Source of the DNA: Nostocoides sp. Soil756
Lineage (GTDB): Bacteria; Actinomycetota; Actinomycetes; Actinomycetales; Dermatophilaceae
Direction of reading: 5' to 3'
Assembly: GCF_001428065.1 (NCBI RefSeq)
Contig: NZ_LMSE01000007.1
Coordinates: forward strand, 115,851 to 179,850
DNA: 64,000 bases
Of the stretch, positions 8,410-16,719 are shown piece after piece; within the stretch, counting starts at the first letter, position 1, and each line of letters opens with the position of its first letter. A model generated the notes under the pieces. The model searched no databases and was not told the DNA's origin. It worked only from the letters and a program-made list of their open reading frames with translations. The translations under genes were made by a program, and so were the position numbers.

Positions 8410-9471
8410 TCACGACGGTTCGGAACCGACCGTCTCGCGACGCGGGGCCGCATCGTCGTCCGTCCCGCCGGCCTCCGCTCTGCGCTTGGCCACCAGGCTG
8501 GTGACCGTGACCAGCGCCAGGATGCCGACGATGACGCCCAGCGAGGCCAAGGTAGGCACCTCGGGGGTGGCCGGCCAGACGCCGTGCGCCCAGTGCAGGA
8601 CGAGCTTGACGCCGATGAACGCCAGGATGGCCGCGAGGCCGAAGCCCAGGTGCGCCAGGGCTCCGAGCAGGCCCTCGAGGACGAAGTACAAGGCGCGCAG
8701 GCCGAGCAGGGCGAAGGCGTTGGTGGCGAAGACCAGGTACGCGTCGCCGGTGATGCCGAAGACCGCCGGCACGGAGTCGACCGCGAAGACGATGTCGGTG
8801 CCGAGGATGGCGACGGTGACCAGCGCCAGCGGGGTGAGGGCGCGCCGGCCGTTCTCCATCACCGTCATCCGCGGGCCGCGGTAGTCCTCGACGACCGGGC
8901 GGACGCGGCGCAGCAGCCGGACCGTGCGCAGGCTGCCGATGTCGACGGCGGCCTCCTCGTGCGACAGGGCGTCACGCAGCACCTTGACGGCGGTGACCAG
9001 GAGGACGGCGCCGAACAGGAGGAAGGTCCACGAGAAGGTCGCGATCATCTGCGCGCCCAGGGCGATGAAGACACCGCGCAGCACCAGCGCCCCCGCGACG
9101 CCGATGAGGAGGACCCGCTGCTGGAGCTCCTTGGGCACCGCGAAGGCGGTGAGCAGCAGCATGAAGACGAACAGGTTGTCGACCGAGAGCGACTTCTCGA
9201 CGAGGTAGCCGGTGTAGTACTCGATCCCCCGGTCGCCGCCGTACCGACTCCAGACGAACACCCCGAACGCCAGCGGCAGCGCGATGTAGAAGGACGACCA
9301 GCCGACGGCCTCCTTCATCGAGACCTCGTGGGGCCTGCGGGTGATGACGAAGTCGAGGGCGAAGAGCAGCAGGACGCCGCCGATGGTGATCCCCCAGAGC
9401 AAGGGGGTCCCGACGGAGTCCTGGGCGGCGGCCGGCTGGACCGCCGCGAGCAGGGTGGGGAGGGTCGACAT
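8410..9471 (-). CDS. TerC/Alx family integral membrane protein
   Basis: A 353-residue protein with about nine membrane segments. YLVEKSLSVDNLFVFMLLL near residue 85 and ILGTDIVFAVDSVPAVFGI near residue 205 are the duplicated TerC motifs with the conserved in-membrane aspartates. Family members (Alx, MeeF/MeeY) move or protect against excess Mn2+, and others give tellurite resistance. The ATG at 9471 has an AGGAG nine bases upstream; the longer frame to 9549 runs through the riboswitch and is rejected. Control by the leader element at 9502-9597 is likely. No ter operon surrounds it, so Mn2+ handling is more likely than tellurite resistance. Confidence 0.9.
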   Translation of the reverse strand: MSTLPTLLAAVQPAAAQDSVGTPLLWGITIGGVLLLFALDFVITRRPHEVSMKEAVGWSSFYIALPLAFGVFVWSRYGGDRGIEYYTGYLVEKSLSVDNLFVFMLLLTAFAVPKELQQRVLLIGVAGALVLRGVFIALGAQMIATFSWTFLLFGAVLLVTAVKVLRDALSHEEAAVDIGSLRTVRLLRRVRPVVEDYRGPRMTVMENGRRALTPLALVTVAILGTDIVFAVDSVPAVFGITGDAYLVFATNAFALLGLRALYFVLEGLLGALAHLGFGLAAILAFIGVKLVLHWAHGVWPATPEVPTLASLGVIVGILALVTVTSLVAKRRAEAGGTDDDAAPRRETVGSEPS

Positions 9472-9501
9472 GGTGCTCCTCAGGGCGTGGTGGTGCTGTC
9501 C

Positions 9502-9597
9502 TGAGGTCTCCTTCACCGCCACCTGGCGGCGCCGTCCCGGGAGGACCATGGGGCCCTCGTACTGACCGGAACGAGCTTGGGAAGTACTCCCCTCGTG
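9502..9597 (-). promoter_or_regulatory. yybP-ykoY (Mn2+) riboswitch candidate upstream of terC
   Basis: Read on the minus strand, the leader holds GAGGGGAGTACTTC (from 9594 down to 9581) and AAGGAGACCTCAG (about 9514 to 9502). These are the two conserved strands of the yybP-ykoY aptamer, closed by GAGG/CCTC. Two GC-rich hairpins separate them. It ends about 30 bases before the terC ATG, close enough to include the ribosome-binding site in a switch. TerC/Alx genes are a standard target of this class. Less perfect P1 than the copy at 5585, so slightly less certain. Confidence 0.7.
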
Positions 9598-9639
9598 CTC
9601 TCAGCGTACCCTCAGGCGCCGCGTCGCCCAAGTCCCGGC

Positions 9640-9725
9640 GCGCCACAACCTCGCACGTGCCGGGATGGTGCGCCACCGCATCCCCTCCGAGCGCCACAAC
9701 CCCGCACGTGCCGGGATCGTGCGCC
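9640..9725. repeat. tandem 35-base near-identical repeats with a GCACGTGC core
   Basis: Two 35-base units, 9640-9674 and 9691-9725, share GCGCCACAAC, then CGCACGTGCCGGGAT, then GTGCGCC, with two differences (period 51). Each is centred on the palindrome GCACGTGC. They occupy the gap between the terC leader and the 3' end of the photolyase gene. Function unknown; they could be protein-binding sites or a dispersed repeat. Confidence 0.8.
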
Positions 9726-9739
9726 CGGCCGCCCGCGCC

Positions 9740-11107
9740 TCAGCGCCCCTTGACCGCCGCGAGCCGGTCGAGGGCCTCCTGGCGCTCAGCGGCGTGGTCG
9801 ACGATCCGCTGCGGGTAGCCGTGCGCGTAGCCGTCGGCGTGCTCCCACGGCTGGTGCGCGGCCTTGCCGGGCAGGTGCCGCAGCTCGGGCACCCACCGGC
9901 GCACGTACTCGCCGTCGGGGTCGAACTTCTCGCCCTGCGTCACCGGGTTGAAGACGCGGAAGTACGGCGAGGCGTCGGTGCCGGTGCCGGCGACCCACTG
10001 CCAGCCGTGGTTGTTCGATGCCACGTCGCCGTCGGCCAGGTGGTCGAGGAAGTGCCGGGCCCCCACGGGCCACCACACGTGCAGGTCCTTGGTGAGGAAG
10101 CTGGCCGTGATCATCCGCACCCGGTTGTGCATCCAGCCCTCGGCCAGCAGCTGGCGCATCCCGGCGTCGACCACCGGGTAGCCGGTCTCGCCCTTCGTCC
10201 AGGCCTCGACGGCGTCCTCGGGCTCGTCGTAGCGCATGCCCTGCAGGGTCGGGCGCAGGTCGTGCCACGCGCTCCTGGGGTTGTGGTGCAGCACGTCGGC
10301 GTAGAACTCGCGCCAGGCCAGCTCGGTGCGGAACGAGTCGGCGCCCGTGCCGCTGCGCTCGCCCAGCTCGGCCAGCAGGGTGCGCGGGTGCACGACCCCC
10401 AGCTTGAGGTAGGGCGACATCCGCGAGGTGGCGTCGAGGGCCGGCCGGTCGCGGTCGTCGTCGTAGCCCGCGAGGTGGTCGTCGCGGAAGGCCCGGAAGC
10501 GGCGCAGCGCGGCCTCCTCCCCGGCTGCCGGCAGGGCCGGCAGGTCGGAGGCCGACAGCGCGGCGTCGAGGGCGGCGGTGGCGTCGGCGTCGTTGCGGGC
10601 GTGCCGCAGCGGCAGCTCGCGCGGGGTGGGTGCGGGGTCTGGCCAGCCGTGCCGGCGCCAGGCGCGTGCGAACGGGGTGAAGACCTTGTAGGGCTCGCCG
10701 GAGCCGTTGGTGACCAGGCCGGGGCCCACCGCGTAGGGCGTGCCGGTCTCCACCCACTCGACGCCGGACCCCAGCGCGTCGCGGACGGTTCCGTCACGCC
10801 GCAGCCCCGCCGGGGTGGTCTCGCGCGAGACGTGCACGGACGTGGCCGACACCCGCCCGGCCAGCGCGGGCATCACGGTGCGGGGGTCGCCGTGCAGCAG
10901 GGTCAGCGCGCCCCCGAGGGACTCGTCCAGGGCGCGCAGGTTCGCGGCCAGCCAGGCCCGGCGCACCGGCCCGGCCCCGCCCCAGAGCCGCGGGTCGACG
11001 ACGAACGCGACGACCAGGTCACCGTCCCCGGCGGCGTCCCGCGCAGCGAGCAGGGCGGGGTGGTCGCGCCGGCGCAGGTCGCGCCGGAGCCAGAGCACGG
11101 CGGTCAC
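9740..11107 (-). CDS. phrB: deoxyribodipyrimidine photolyase (class I CPD photolyase/cryptochrome family)
   Basis: A 455-residue flavoprotein that uses blue light to split cyclobutane pyrimidine dimers. The N-terminal antenna domain starts TAVLWLRRDLRRRDHPAL. The FAD-binding helical domain includes TSRMSPYLKLGVVHPR, WREFYADVLH, WTKGETGYPVVDAGMRQL and HNRVRMITASFLTKDL; the C-terminal WQWVAGTGTDASPYFRVFNP is diagnostic for class I photolyases. GTG at 11107 begins the protein 11 bases after the upstream stop. It is the last gene of a seven-gene leftward operon that starts at 16642 and is probably under CarH control, so repair capacity would rise with light. Confidence 0.92.
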   Translation of the reverse strand: MTAVLWLRRDLRRRDHPALLAARDAAGDGDLVVAFVVDPRLWGGAGPVRRAWLAANLRALDESLGGALTLLHGDPRTVMPALAGRVSATSVHVSRETTPAGLRRDGTVRDALGSGVEWVETGTPYAVGPGLVTNGSGEPYKVFTPFARAWRRHGWPDPAPTPRELPLRHARNDADATAALDAALSASDLPALPAAGEEAALRRFRAFRDDHLAGYDDDRDRPALDATSRMSPYLKLGVVHPRTLLAELGERSGTGADSFRTELAWREFYADVLHHNPRSAWHDLRPTLQGMRYDEPEDAVEAWTKGETGYPVVDAGMRQLLAEGWMHNRVRMITASFLTKDLHVWWPVGARHFLDHLADGDVASNNHGWQWVAGTGTDASPYFRVFNPVTQGEKFDPDGEYVRRWVPELRHLPGKAAHQPWEHADGYAHGYPQRIVDHAAERQEALDRLAAVKGR

Positions 11108-11118
11108 GGGGACTCCTG

Positions 11119-11904
11119 TCAGCTGAGGCGATCGAGGACGACCGGGAGCAGGAAGAGCATCCCGAGCGACCAGGTGAGGTGGGTGACGATGGGGCCGAGG
11201 ATGCCGCCGGTGACTCGCCGCTGGAGGCCCACGACGAACCCCACCAGCGCCGCCGCGAAGACCAGGAGCGGGATGCCCGAGGTCGCGGTGACCAGCGCGT
11301 AGACGACGGTGGTGACCGCCACCGCGTGCTTGCGTCCGACCCCCGCATAGAGGGCGCCGCGGAAGTACAGCTCCTCGGCCACGCCGTTGACGGTCGTGAC
11401 CACCGCGACCACGGCCAGCGACCCGTACCGGGCGTGGTCGAGCAGGGTCAGCACCGGGTCGCGCAGGAACGGGATGCGGGCCACCACCACCGCGCCCGCG
11501 AGGAAGAGCCCCAGCAGCAGTACGCCCAGGGCGAGGGACTGCACGACGGCCCGGCTCTCGAGGTCGCCGTGCCGGGTGTGCCCGCGGCCGAGGTGCAGGG
11601 GGCCCGAGACGAAGGCGCCCACGGCCCACACGGCCGCCAGCGCGAAGGTGGCGACGTAGAACATCGGGTTGCCGGGTTCGATGCGCAGCGCCCAGGTGAG
11701 CAGGGCCGCACCCACGACCAGGGTGACGACCACCACGACGCGCCGGCGCCGGAAGGCCCAGTCGGGCTCGGTGTGGTCACGCGGCACGGGGTCGACCAGG
11801 GCGGCCCGGACGAACGAGCGCAGCTCGGCCACCGGGTTCAGCCGTCCCCGGCCGGGAGCACCCGGGCCACCCCCGGCCCCGGGGGCGCGACCGCCGGCCG
11901 TCAC
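11119..11904 (-). CDS. CPBP family intramembrane glutamic endopeptidase
   Basis: A 261-residue membrane protein with about six to eight helices. VAEELYFRGALYAG carries the EExxxR motif of CAAX-protease/bacteriocin-processing (Abi/CPBP) enzymes, and PIVTHLTWS carries the conserved histidine. The GTG at 11904 overlaps the stop of the upstream gene (GTGA), which decides this start; the first 30 residues are Gly/Pro/Arg-rich, so a later GTG (reading VAELRSFVRAAL) is possible. Substrate unknown. It lies within the light operon, where a membrane protease could act on a lipid-modifying or signalling partner, but that is speculation. Confidence 0.82.
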   Translation of the reverse strand: MTAGGRAPGAGGGPGAPGRGRLNPVAELRSFVRAALVDPVPRDHTEPDWAFRRRRVVVVVTLVVGAALLTWALRIEPGNPMFYVATFALAAVWAVGAFVSGPLHLGRGHTRHGDLESRAVVQSLALGVLLLGLFLAGAVVVARIPFLRDPVLTLLDHARYGSLAVVAVVTTVNGVAEELYFRGALYAGVGRKHAVAVTTVVYALVTATSGIPLLVFAAALVGFVVGLQRRVTGGILGPIVTHLTWSLGMLFLLPVVLDRLS

Positions 11905-12926
11905 GACGACGAGCCGCGTCCGCCTCCGGCCCACGAGGGGTCGGCCGCGTTGACGCGGGCGGGGTCGACGGTCCCGGGCTCCGGGCGCGGGTCGGCGTCG
12001 TCGCCGGCGATCGCGTCGGTGACGCCCCGGTCGTAGCCGAGCAGGCCACCGGCGGGGGCGCCCACGAGGTCGTCGATGTCGTGCTCCTCGCAGACGACCT
12101 CGTGCAGCAGGCTCTCGACCAGCGGCTTGGCCAGCCCGGTGGGCACCGGGGTGACGAAGCCCACCCACTGCGAGGCCAGCCGGGGGGTGAGCACCGGGAC
12201 GGTGACGATGGTGCGCGGCATCAGCCCCGCCAGGCGCGCGAAGCGCATGATCATCTCGCGGTAGGTGAGCACCTCGGGGCCCCCGATGTCGAAGGTGCGG
12301 GTGACCTCGGGCGGCAGCTCGGCCGCTCCCACCAGGTAGTGCAGGACGTCGCGCACCGCGATGGGCTGGATGCGGTTGTCGAGCCACTTGGGCGTGATCA
12401 TGAACGGCAGCCGGGTGGTCAGGTGACGCAGCATCTCGAACGACGCCGAGCCCGACCCCAGGATGATGGCCGCCTGGAGCACCGCGGTCGGCACCCCGCT
12501 GGCCATCAGCAGGTCGCCCACCTCGACGCGCGAGGCGAGGTGGTCGCTGAGCGGCCCGTCGGACGGGTGCAGGCCCGAGAGGTAGACGATGCGGCCCACC
12601 TCGGCCTCGAAGGCGGCCCGGCCGAAGCCCGAGGCCAGCTCGCGGTCGCGCTCGACGAAGCCGCCGTCGGCGTCCATCGAGTGCAGCAGGTAGTAGGCGA
12701 CGTCGACGTCGGCCAGCGCCTGCGCCAGGGTCGAGCGCGACGTGGCGTCGCCCTCGACGACCTCGGCGTCGGCCAGCCACCAGCGGTCGTGGAGCTTGCC
12801 GGCGTCGCGGGTGAGCACCCGCACCGTCCAGCCCTCCTCGAGCAGGGTCGGCACCAGGCGGGACCCGATGTAGCCGGTGACCCCGGTGACCAGGGCGCGA
12901 CGGCCGGTACCGCGTCGTTCGCTCAC
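11901..12926 (-). CDS. NAD(P)H-binding SDR/epimerase-like protein
   Basis: A 341-residue atypical short-chain dehydrogenase. ALVTGVTGYIGSRLVPTL at residues 11-28 is the glycine-rich dinucleotide loop, VEGDATSRSTL and AYYLLHSM follow, and VYLSGLHPSDGPLSDHLASR corresponds to the NmrA/complex-I-assembly type of extended SDR. There is no obvious YxxxK pair, so it may be a binding or structural protein rather than a dehydrogenase. GTG at 12926 overlaps the preceding stop (GTGA). Similar SDRs accompany photolyase and CFAS genes in light-responsive clusters of other bacteria. Confidence 0.82.
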   Translation of the reverse strand: MSERRGTGRRALVTGVTGYIGSRLVPTLLEEGWTVRVLTRDAGKLHDRWWLADAEVVEGDATSRSTLAQALADVDVAYYLLHSMDADGGFVERDRELASGFGRAAFEAEVGRIVYLSGLHPSDGPLSDHLASRVEVGDLLMASGVPTAVLQAAIILGSGSASFEMLRHLTTRLPFMITPKWLDNRIQPIAVRDVLHYLVGAAELPPEVTRTFDIGGPEVLTYREMIMRFARLAGLMPRTIVTVPVLTPRLASQWVGFVTPVPTGLAKPLVESLLHEVVCEEHDIDDLVGAPAGGLLGYDRGVTDAIAGDDADPRPEPGTVDPARVNAADPSWAGGGRGSSS

Positions 12927-13354
12927 CGGCGGTCCAGGGTCTCCTTGAGCTGGGCGGCCGTGCGGTCACCCAGACGCTCCAGGAGGGGCTTCATGATCGG
13001 CCCGAGGAAGCGCGCCGGCCCGGAGAAGTCGAAGTCGGCCCGGTAGGTGACCGAGGAGCCGGTGCCGTCGGGTCGCACGGTGATCGTGTCGTGGCTGGTC
13101 GTGGACGCGTTGCGGCCGACGACGACGAACTCGGGCTCGGCCACCTTCTCGGTCGTGTACTCGAGCTCGACGGAGCGGCCGGCGAAGGTCGAGACGTTCC
13201 GGTAGACCGTCCCCACCCCGCCGTCACCCGAGACGCGCTCGCAGGAGTCGGTGCCGGCGTCCCACTCGGTGGCGTTGCGGAAGTCGACGAGGTAGGGGAA
13301 GACCACCTCCGGGGCGGCGCTCGTCCGGATCGTGCGTTCGACGGTCATGGACAT
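12923..13354 (-). CDS. SRPBCC family protein (polyketide cyclase/lipid-binding fold)
   Basis: A 143-residue START/Bet v1-like protein. The N-terminal VERTIRTSAAPEVVFPYLVDFRNATEWD is the helix-grip start, and DTITVRPDGTGSSVTYRADFDFSG is the central sheet. Such folds bind hydrophobic ligands; the exact ligand is unknown. It starts with ATG at 13354, eight bases after the CFAS stop, and its own stop overlaps the next start. It belongs to the CarH-divergent operon, where a small lipid-binding protein would fit beside two lipid methyltransferases. Confidence 0.85.
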   Translation of the reverse strand: MSMTVERTIRTSAAPEVVFPYLVDFRNATEWDAGTDSCERVSGDGGVGTVYRNVSTFAGRSVELEYTTEKVAEPEFVVVGRNASTTSHDTITVRPDGTGSSVTYRADFDFSGPARFLGPIMKPLLERLGDRTAAQLKETLDRR

Positions 13355-13362
13355 GTGGTGGC

Positions 13363-14607
13363 CTACCTTCTGGCGAGACGGATCTGTGCGACGTCCAGGT
13401 ACCCGGTCGCGAAGCCTGCCTCACAGTACGCGAGGTAGAAGTCCCACATCCGGCGGAAGGTCTCGTCGAAGCCGTGCTGCTGGATCTGGCTCCAGTTGGC
13501 GTTGAAGGTCTCCCGCCAGCGGTGCAGGGTCTCGGCGTAGTCGGCGCCGAAGGCGTGCACCCGCTCGACGCGCAGCGAGGTGGAGTCGCGCGAGACCTCG
13601 CGGATGGCCTGCAGGGAGGGGATGAGACCGCCCGGGAAGATGTACTTCTGGATCCACCCGAAACTGTGCTTGGTGGCCAGCAGCCGGTGGTGCTCCATGA
13701 GGATGGCCTGCACGGCCACCGCCCCGCCGGGCGCCAGCAGCTCGTCGATCTTGCGGAAGTAGGTCGCCCAGTACTCCTCCCCGACCGCCTCGATCATCTC
13801 GACGCTGACGATGGCGTCGAACTGGCCGGTGGTCTCGCGGTAGTCCTGGAGCAGGACGGTGACCCGGTCGGACACCCCGGCGGCCTCGATGCGCTGCAGG
13901 GCCAGGGCGCGCTGCTCGGCCGAGAGGGTGACCGAGGTGACGGTGGCGCCGCGGGCGGCGGCGCGCAGGGCGAGCTCGCCCCAGCCGGTGCCGATCTCGA
14001 GCACGCGGCTGCCCTCGCGGACGTCGGCGGCGTCGAGGATGGCCTCGACCTTGCGCACCTGGGCCTCGTGCAGGTCCTGCTCGGCCAGCGGCCGCGCCGG
14101 GTCGAAGAGGGCCGAGCTGTACGACATCGAGGGGTCGAGGAAGGCGGCGAACAGGTCGTTCGAGAGGTCGTAGTGCGCGCTGATGTTGCTGCGCGAGCCC
14201 TCGAGGGTGTTGCGCATGGCCTGGGGGATGGCGCGGTCGACGACGCCGCGCAGCGCCAGCAGGGGCTTGGGGACCAGCTCGCCCATCCGGGCCGCGAACG
14301 GCATCAGGGCCTGCGCGAGGTCGGTACCGTCGGCGGCCTTCCAGTCGCCGGCCATGTAGGCCTCGCCGAGGCCGATCTTCGGGTGGGCCTCGAGGCGGCG
14401 GAACATCGCCCGGGGGCGGACGACCTCGATGACGGGGCTGTCGGGGCCGCCGCTGCCGACCACGGTGCCGTCGGGGTAGCGCATCCGCACCGGCATCGGC
14501 TTGACGGCGACCTCGGTGATGGCCTTCGCGACGGCGCCGCGGGTGAGGACGCGGGGGAAGCCGAGCCGCGGGGCGGCGAGCTCGAGGCGGGGGGTGTCGG
14601 CGGTCAT
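13363..14607 (-). CDS. cyclopropane-fatty-acyl-phospholipid synthase family methyltransferase (copy 1)
   Basis: A 414-residue SAM-dependent enzyme that methylates or cyclopropanates unsaturated acyl chains of membrane phospholipids. NISAHYDLSNDLFAAFLDPSMSYSS near residue 145 is the CFAS signature, VLEIGTGWGELAL near residue 205 is SAM motif I, and the conserved VSVEMIEAVGEEYW and QAILMEHHR (usually QxIxI) follow. The ATG at 14607 overlaps the DUF1365 stop (ATGA). Its neighbours (DUF1365, FAD oxidoreductase) match the Mycobacterium tuberculosis ufaA1 (Rv0447c) neighbourhood. A second, clearly different CFAS paralogue sits 3 kb away. Which makes cyclopropane and which makes a methylated chain is not determinable here. 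Confidence 0.9.
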   Translation of the reverse strand: MTADTPRLELAAPRLGFPRVLTRGAVAKAITEVAVKPMPVRMRYPDGTVVGSGGPDSPVIEVVRPRAMFRRLEAHPKIGLGEAYMAGDWKAADGTDLAQALMPFAARMGELVPKPLLALRGVVDRAIPQAMRNTLEGSRSNISAHYDLSNDLFAAFLDPSMSYSSALFDPARPLAEQDLHEAQVRKVEAILDAADVREGSRVLEIGTGWGELALRAAARGATVTSVTLSAEQRALALQRIEAAGVSDRVTVLLQDYRETTGQFDAIVSVEMIEAVGEEYWATYFRKIDELLAPGGAVAVQAILMEHHRLLATKHSFGWIQKYIFPGGLIPSLQAIREVSRDSTSLRVERVHAFGADYAETLHRWRETFNANWSQIQQHGFDETFRRMWDFYLAYCEAGFATGYLDVAQIRLARR

Positions 14608-15359
14608 CGCACACTCTCCAGGCTGTGGTGGGGACGGGGGCGGACGGGCAGCCTCCGCAGCCACAGCCAGATGCCGTGGACCCGGATGAGCCCGCTCACC
14701 CGCTGAGGCATCAGCGGGTACCGCACCACGGCCCTGGCCACGGCCGAGGTGGTCGCCCGCCTCGGCACGCCGGTCACGGTCGCGGTCACCAGTGGTTCGT
14801 CGCGGACGCGCAGTCGGATGGCCACGCCGACCGTGGAGGGGGTCAGGGTGAGACGGATGGCGTACTCACCGTCGACGTCGTTGAAGGGCGAGACGAAGAA
14901 CTCCTTGCGGAGGTCGGCCCGCCCGGCCGCGTCGGGGCGCAGCACGTAGGCGTGCCGCTCGCCGTAGGTGTTGTGGACCTCGACCAGCACCGCCCGCAGG
15001 GCACCGCCGGGCGCGAAGACCCAGAACGCGCTCATCGGGTCGAAGACGTGGCCCAGGACGCGGGCGTGGGCCAGCATCACCACCCGGTCGCCGGGCGTGG
15101 TGTCGACGCCGTCGCGCTCGAGCACCCGCAGCACGTTGGCCTTCAGTGCGGGGATGCCGGGCTCGGCTGACAGGTGGTCCTCGCCGCGGAACGAGGCGAA
15201 CGGGCGCAGCCACCGCGGCAGGCTCGGCATGGCGTCGAGGTCGACCAGCCACTGGGTGTGCCGGTTCGTGAAGGAGTGGTGCACCGGACGGAAGCGGGTG
15301 TGGTGGATCCGCCCGACGACGAGGGCCGGCAGCGGGGGGAGGTCGGCGGTGCTGGTCAC
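14604..15359 (-). CDS. DUF1365 domain-containing protein
   Basis: A 251-residue protein of uncharacterised family DUF1365, found beside CFAS and FAD-oxidoreductase genes in many bacteria (Rv0448c in M. tuberculosis). Family features are GRIHHTRFRPVHHSFTNRHTQWLVDLD at the N-terminus (broken here only for length), the histidine-rich start, VLGHVFDPMSAFWVF and EVHNTYGERHAYVL, and KEFFVSPFNDVDGEY. No membrane segment is clear. GTG at 15359 overlaps the preceding stop. The strict neighbourhood suggests a step in acyl-chain modification, but its reaction is unknown. Confidence 0.9.
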   Translation of the reverse strand: MTSTADLPPLPALVVGRIHHTRFRPVHHSFTNRHTQWLVDLDAMPSLPRWLRPFASFRGEDHLSAEPGIPALKANVLRVLERDGVDTTPGDRVVMLAHARVLGHVFDPMSAFWVFAPGGALRAVLVEVHNTYGERHAYVLRPDAAGRADLRKEFFVSPFNDVDGEYAIRLTLTPSTVGVAIRLRVRDEPLVTATVTGVPRRATTSAVARAVVRYPLMPQRVSGLIRVHGIWLWLRRLPVRPRPHHSLESVR

Positions 15360-16642
15360 CAGGTGACCCCGAAGGCGGCCGCCGCCTCGACGCCCGAGCG
15401 GCAGCCGTCCTCGTGGAAGCCCCAGCCCTGGTAGGCGCCCGCGAAGGCGGTCCGCTCGGTGGTGATCTCGGGGATGCGGCGCTGGGCGCGCACCGCGGCG
15501 AGGTCGTAGAGGGGGTGTGTGTACTGCATGGTGGCCACGACGCTAGCGGGGTCGATGCGCTCGGTGGCGTTGAGCGTCACGTAGAACGGCTCACTCGCCG
15601 GCAGGCCCTGGAGGCGGTTCATCCAGTACGTGACGATCGCCCCGCGGGAGGGGTCGTCGCCCAGCAGGTAGTTCCACGACGAGCGGGCCAGCCGCGCCCT
15701 CGGCATGAGCGAGCCGTCGCGGTGCAGGACGGTCTCGTTGCGGCTGTAGCGGAACGCGCCCAGGACCTCCTTCTCGGCCGGGGTGGCGTCGGCCAGGAGC
15801 CGCAGGGCGTCGTCGGCGTGGGTGGCCAGCACCACCCGGTCGTAGCGGTCGAGCCGGCCCGCGGCGGTGCGGACCGCCACGCCGTCGTCGGTGCGGGTGA
15901 CGGAGGTGACGGCGTCGCCGCTGCGCACGTCGGCCAGGCGGGCGGCCAGCGCGTCGACGTAGCTGCGCGAGCCCCCCACGACGGTCATCCACTGCGGGGA
16001 GTCGCCCACCGAGAGCATCCCGTGGTGGGAGAGGAAGCGGAACAGGTAGCGGGCCGGGTAGTCGAGCGCGTCGCCCTCGCCGCTGGACCACACGCACGCC
16101 ACGACGGGGATGGCGTAGTAGCGGACGAACGACTCGGGGAAGCCGTGCTCGCGGATGAACTCGCCGTAGGTGGTGGTGTCCTCGTCGTCGCTCTGCTCGA
16201 GGAAGGCGCGCGCGAGCGTGTGGAACCGCTTGACGGCCCGCAGCATCCCCACGTACTCGCGGTCGAGGAGCTGGCGGGGGCGCGCCACGAAGCCCTTGAC
16301 CCCCCGCCCGCCCGCGTACTCGAGCCCGGTCGCCTCGTCGCGGATGGACATCGACATCTCGGTGTCATGGGTCTGCACGCCGAGCTCGCCGAAGAGGCGG
16401 CGCAGGTAGGGGTAGGTGCGGTCGTTGTGCACGATGAACCCGCTGTCGACCCGCAGGTCGCCGGCCGCGGTGGGCACGGTGTGGGTGTGGGCGTGGCCCC
16501 CGAGGCGGTCCTCGGCCTCGACCAGCGTCACGTCGTGGCGGGTGGCCAGGACATGGGCCGCCGTGAGCCCCGAGACCCCCGCCCCGACGACGACGACGCG
16601 CTCGCGCGCCGGGGAGCGCTCGGAGATGGACAGGGCGGGCAT
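15356..16642 (-). CDS. FAD-dependent oxidoreductase of the amine-oxidase fold (CFAS-associated)
   Basis: A flavoprotein of about 428 residues. VVVVGAGVSGLTAAHVLA near the N-terminus is the FAD dinucleotide loop and DVTLVEAEDRLGGHAHT is the second FAD contact; the C-terminal FAGAYQGWGFHEDGCRSG closes the family. It resembles Rv0449c and other flavoproteins paired with CFAS/DUF1365, thought to desaturate or reduce modified fatty acids. I use ATG 16642 because a -10-like TACGGT ends eight bases upstream, implying a leaderless message; ATG 16666 or GTG 16648 are alternatives. It is the first gene of the leftward light operon. Confidence 0.88.
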   Translation of the reverse strand: MPALSISERSPARERVVVVGAGVSGLTAAHVLATRHDVTLVEAEDRLGGHAHTHTVPTAAGDLRVDSGFIVHNDRTYPYLRRLFGELGVQTHDTEMSMSIRDEATGLEYAGGRGVKGFVARPRQLLDREYVGMLRAVKRFHTLARAFLEQSDDEDTTTYGEFIREHGFPESFVRYYAIPVVACVWSSGEGDALDYPARYLFRFLSHHGMLSVGDSPQWMTVVGGSRSYVDALAARLADVRSGDAVTSVTRTDDGVAVRTAAGRLDRYDRVVLATHADDALRLLADATPAEKEVLGAFRYSRNETVLHRDGSLMPRARLARSSWNYLLGDDPSRGAIVTYWMNRLQGLPASEPFYVTLNATERIDPASVVATMQYTHPLYDLAAVRAQRRIPEITTERTAFAGAYQGWGFHEDGCRSGVEAAAAFGVTW

Positions 16643-16649
16643 GGTCACG

Positions 16650-16712
16650 ACCGTAGAACCTTCCATGAAGTTTCGTCAAAGGTTTGTCAAATCTAGGGGC
16701 ACGACGTACCGT
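16650..16712. promoter_or_regulatory. divergent CarH-type promoter/operator region
   Basis: The repeats TTTCGTCAAA (16671-16680) and TTTGTCAAA (16683-16691) stand in tandem in the middle of the 77-bp spacer. They overlap both -35 boxes: TTGTCA (16684-16689) to the right with TACCGT (16707-16712) 17 bases on, and TTGACG (16679-16674) to the left with TACGGT (16655-16650) 18 bases on. Both -10 boxes end about seven bases from an ATG, so both messages could be leaderless. A repressor on the central repeats would shut both operons. Confidence 0.6.
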
Positions 16713-16719
16713 CGTGTCC

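Noticed and set aside
8410..9471. TerC as part of a tellurite-resistance operon
   Set aside because: No terA, terB, terD or terZ genes are near, and the leader is a Mn2+-type riboswitch.
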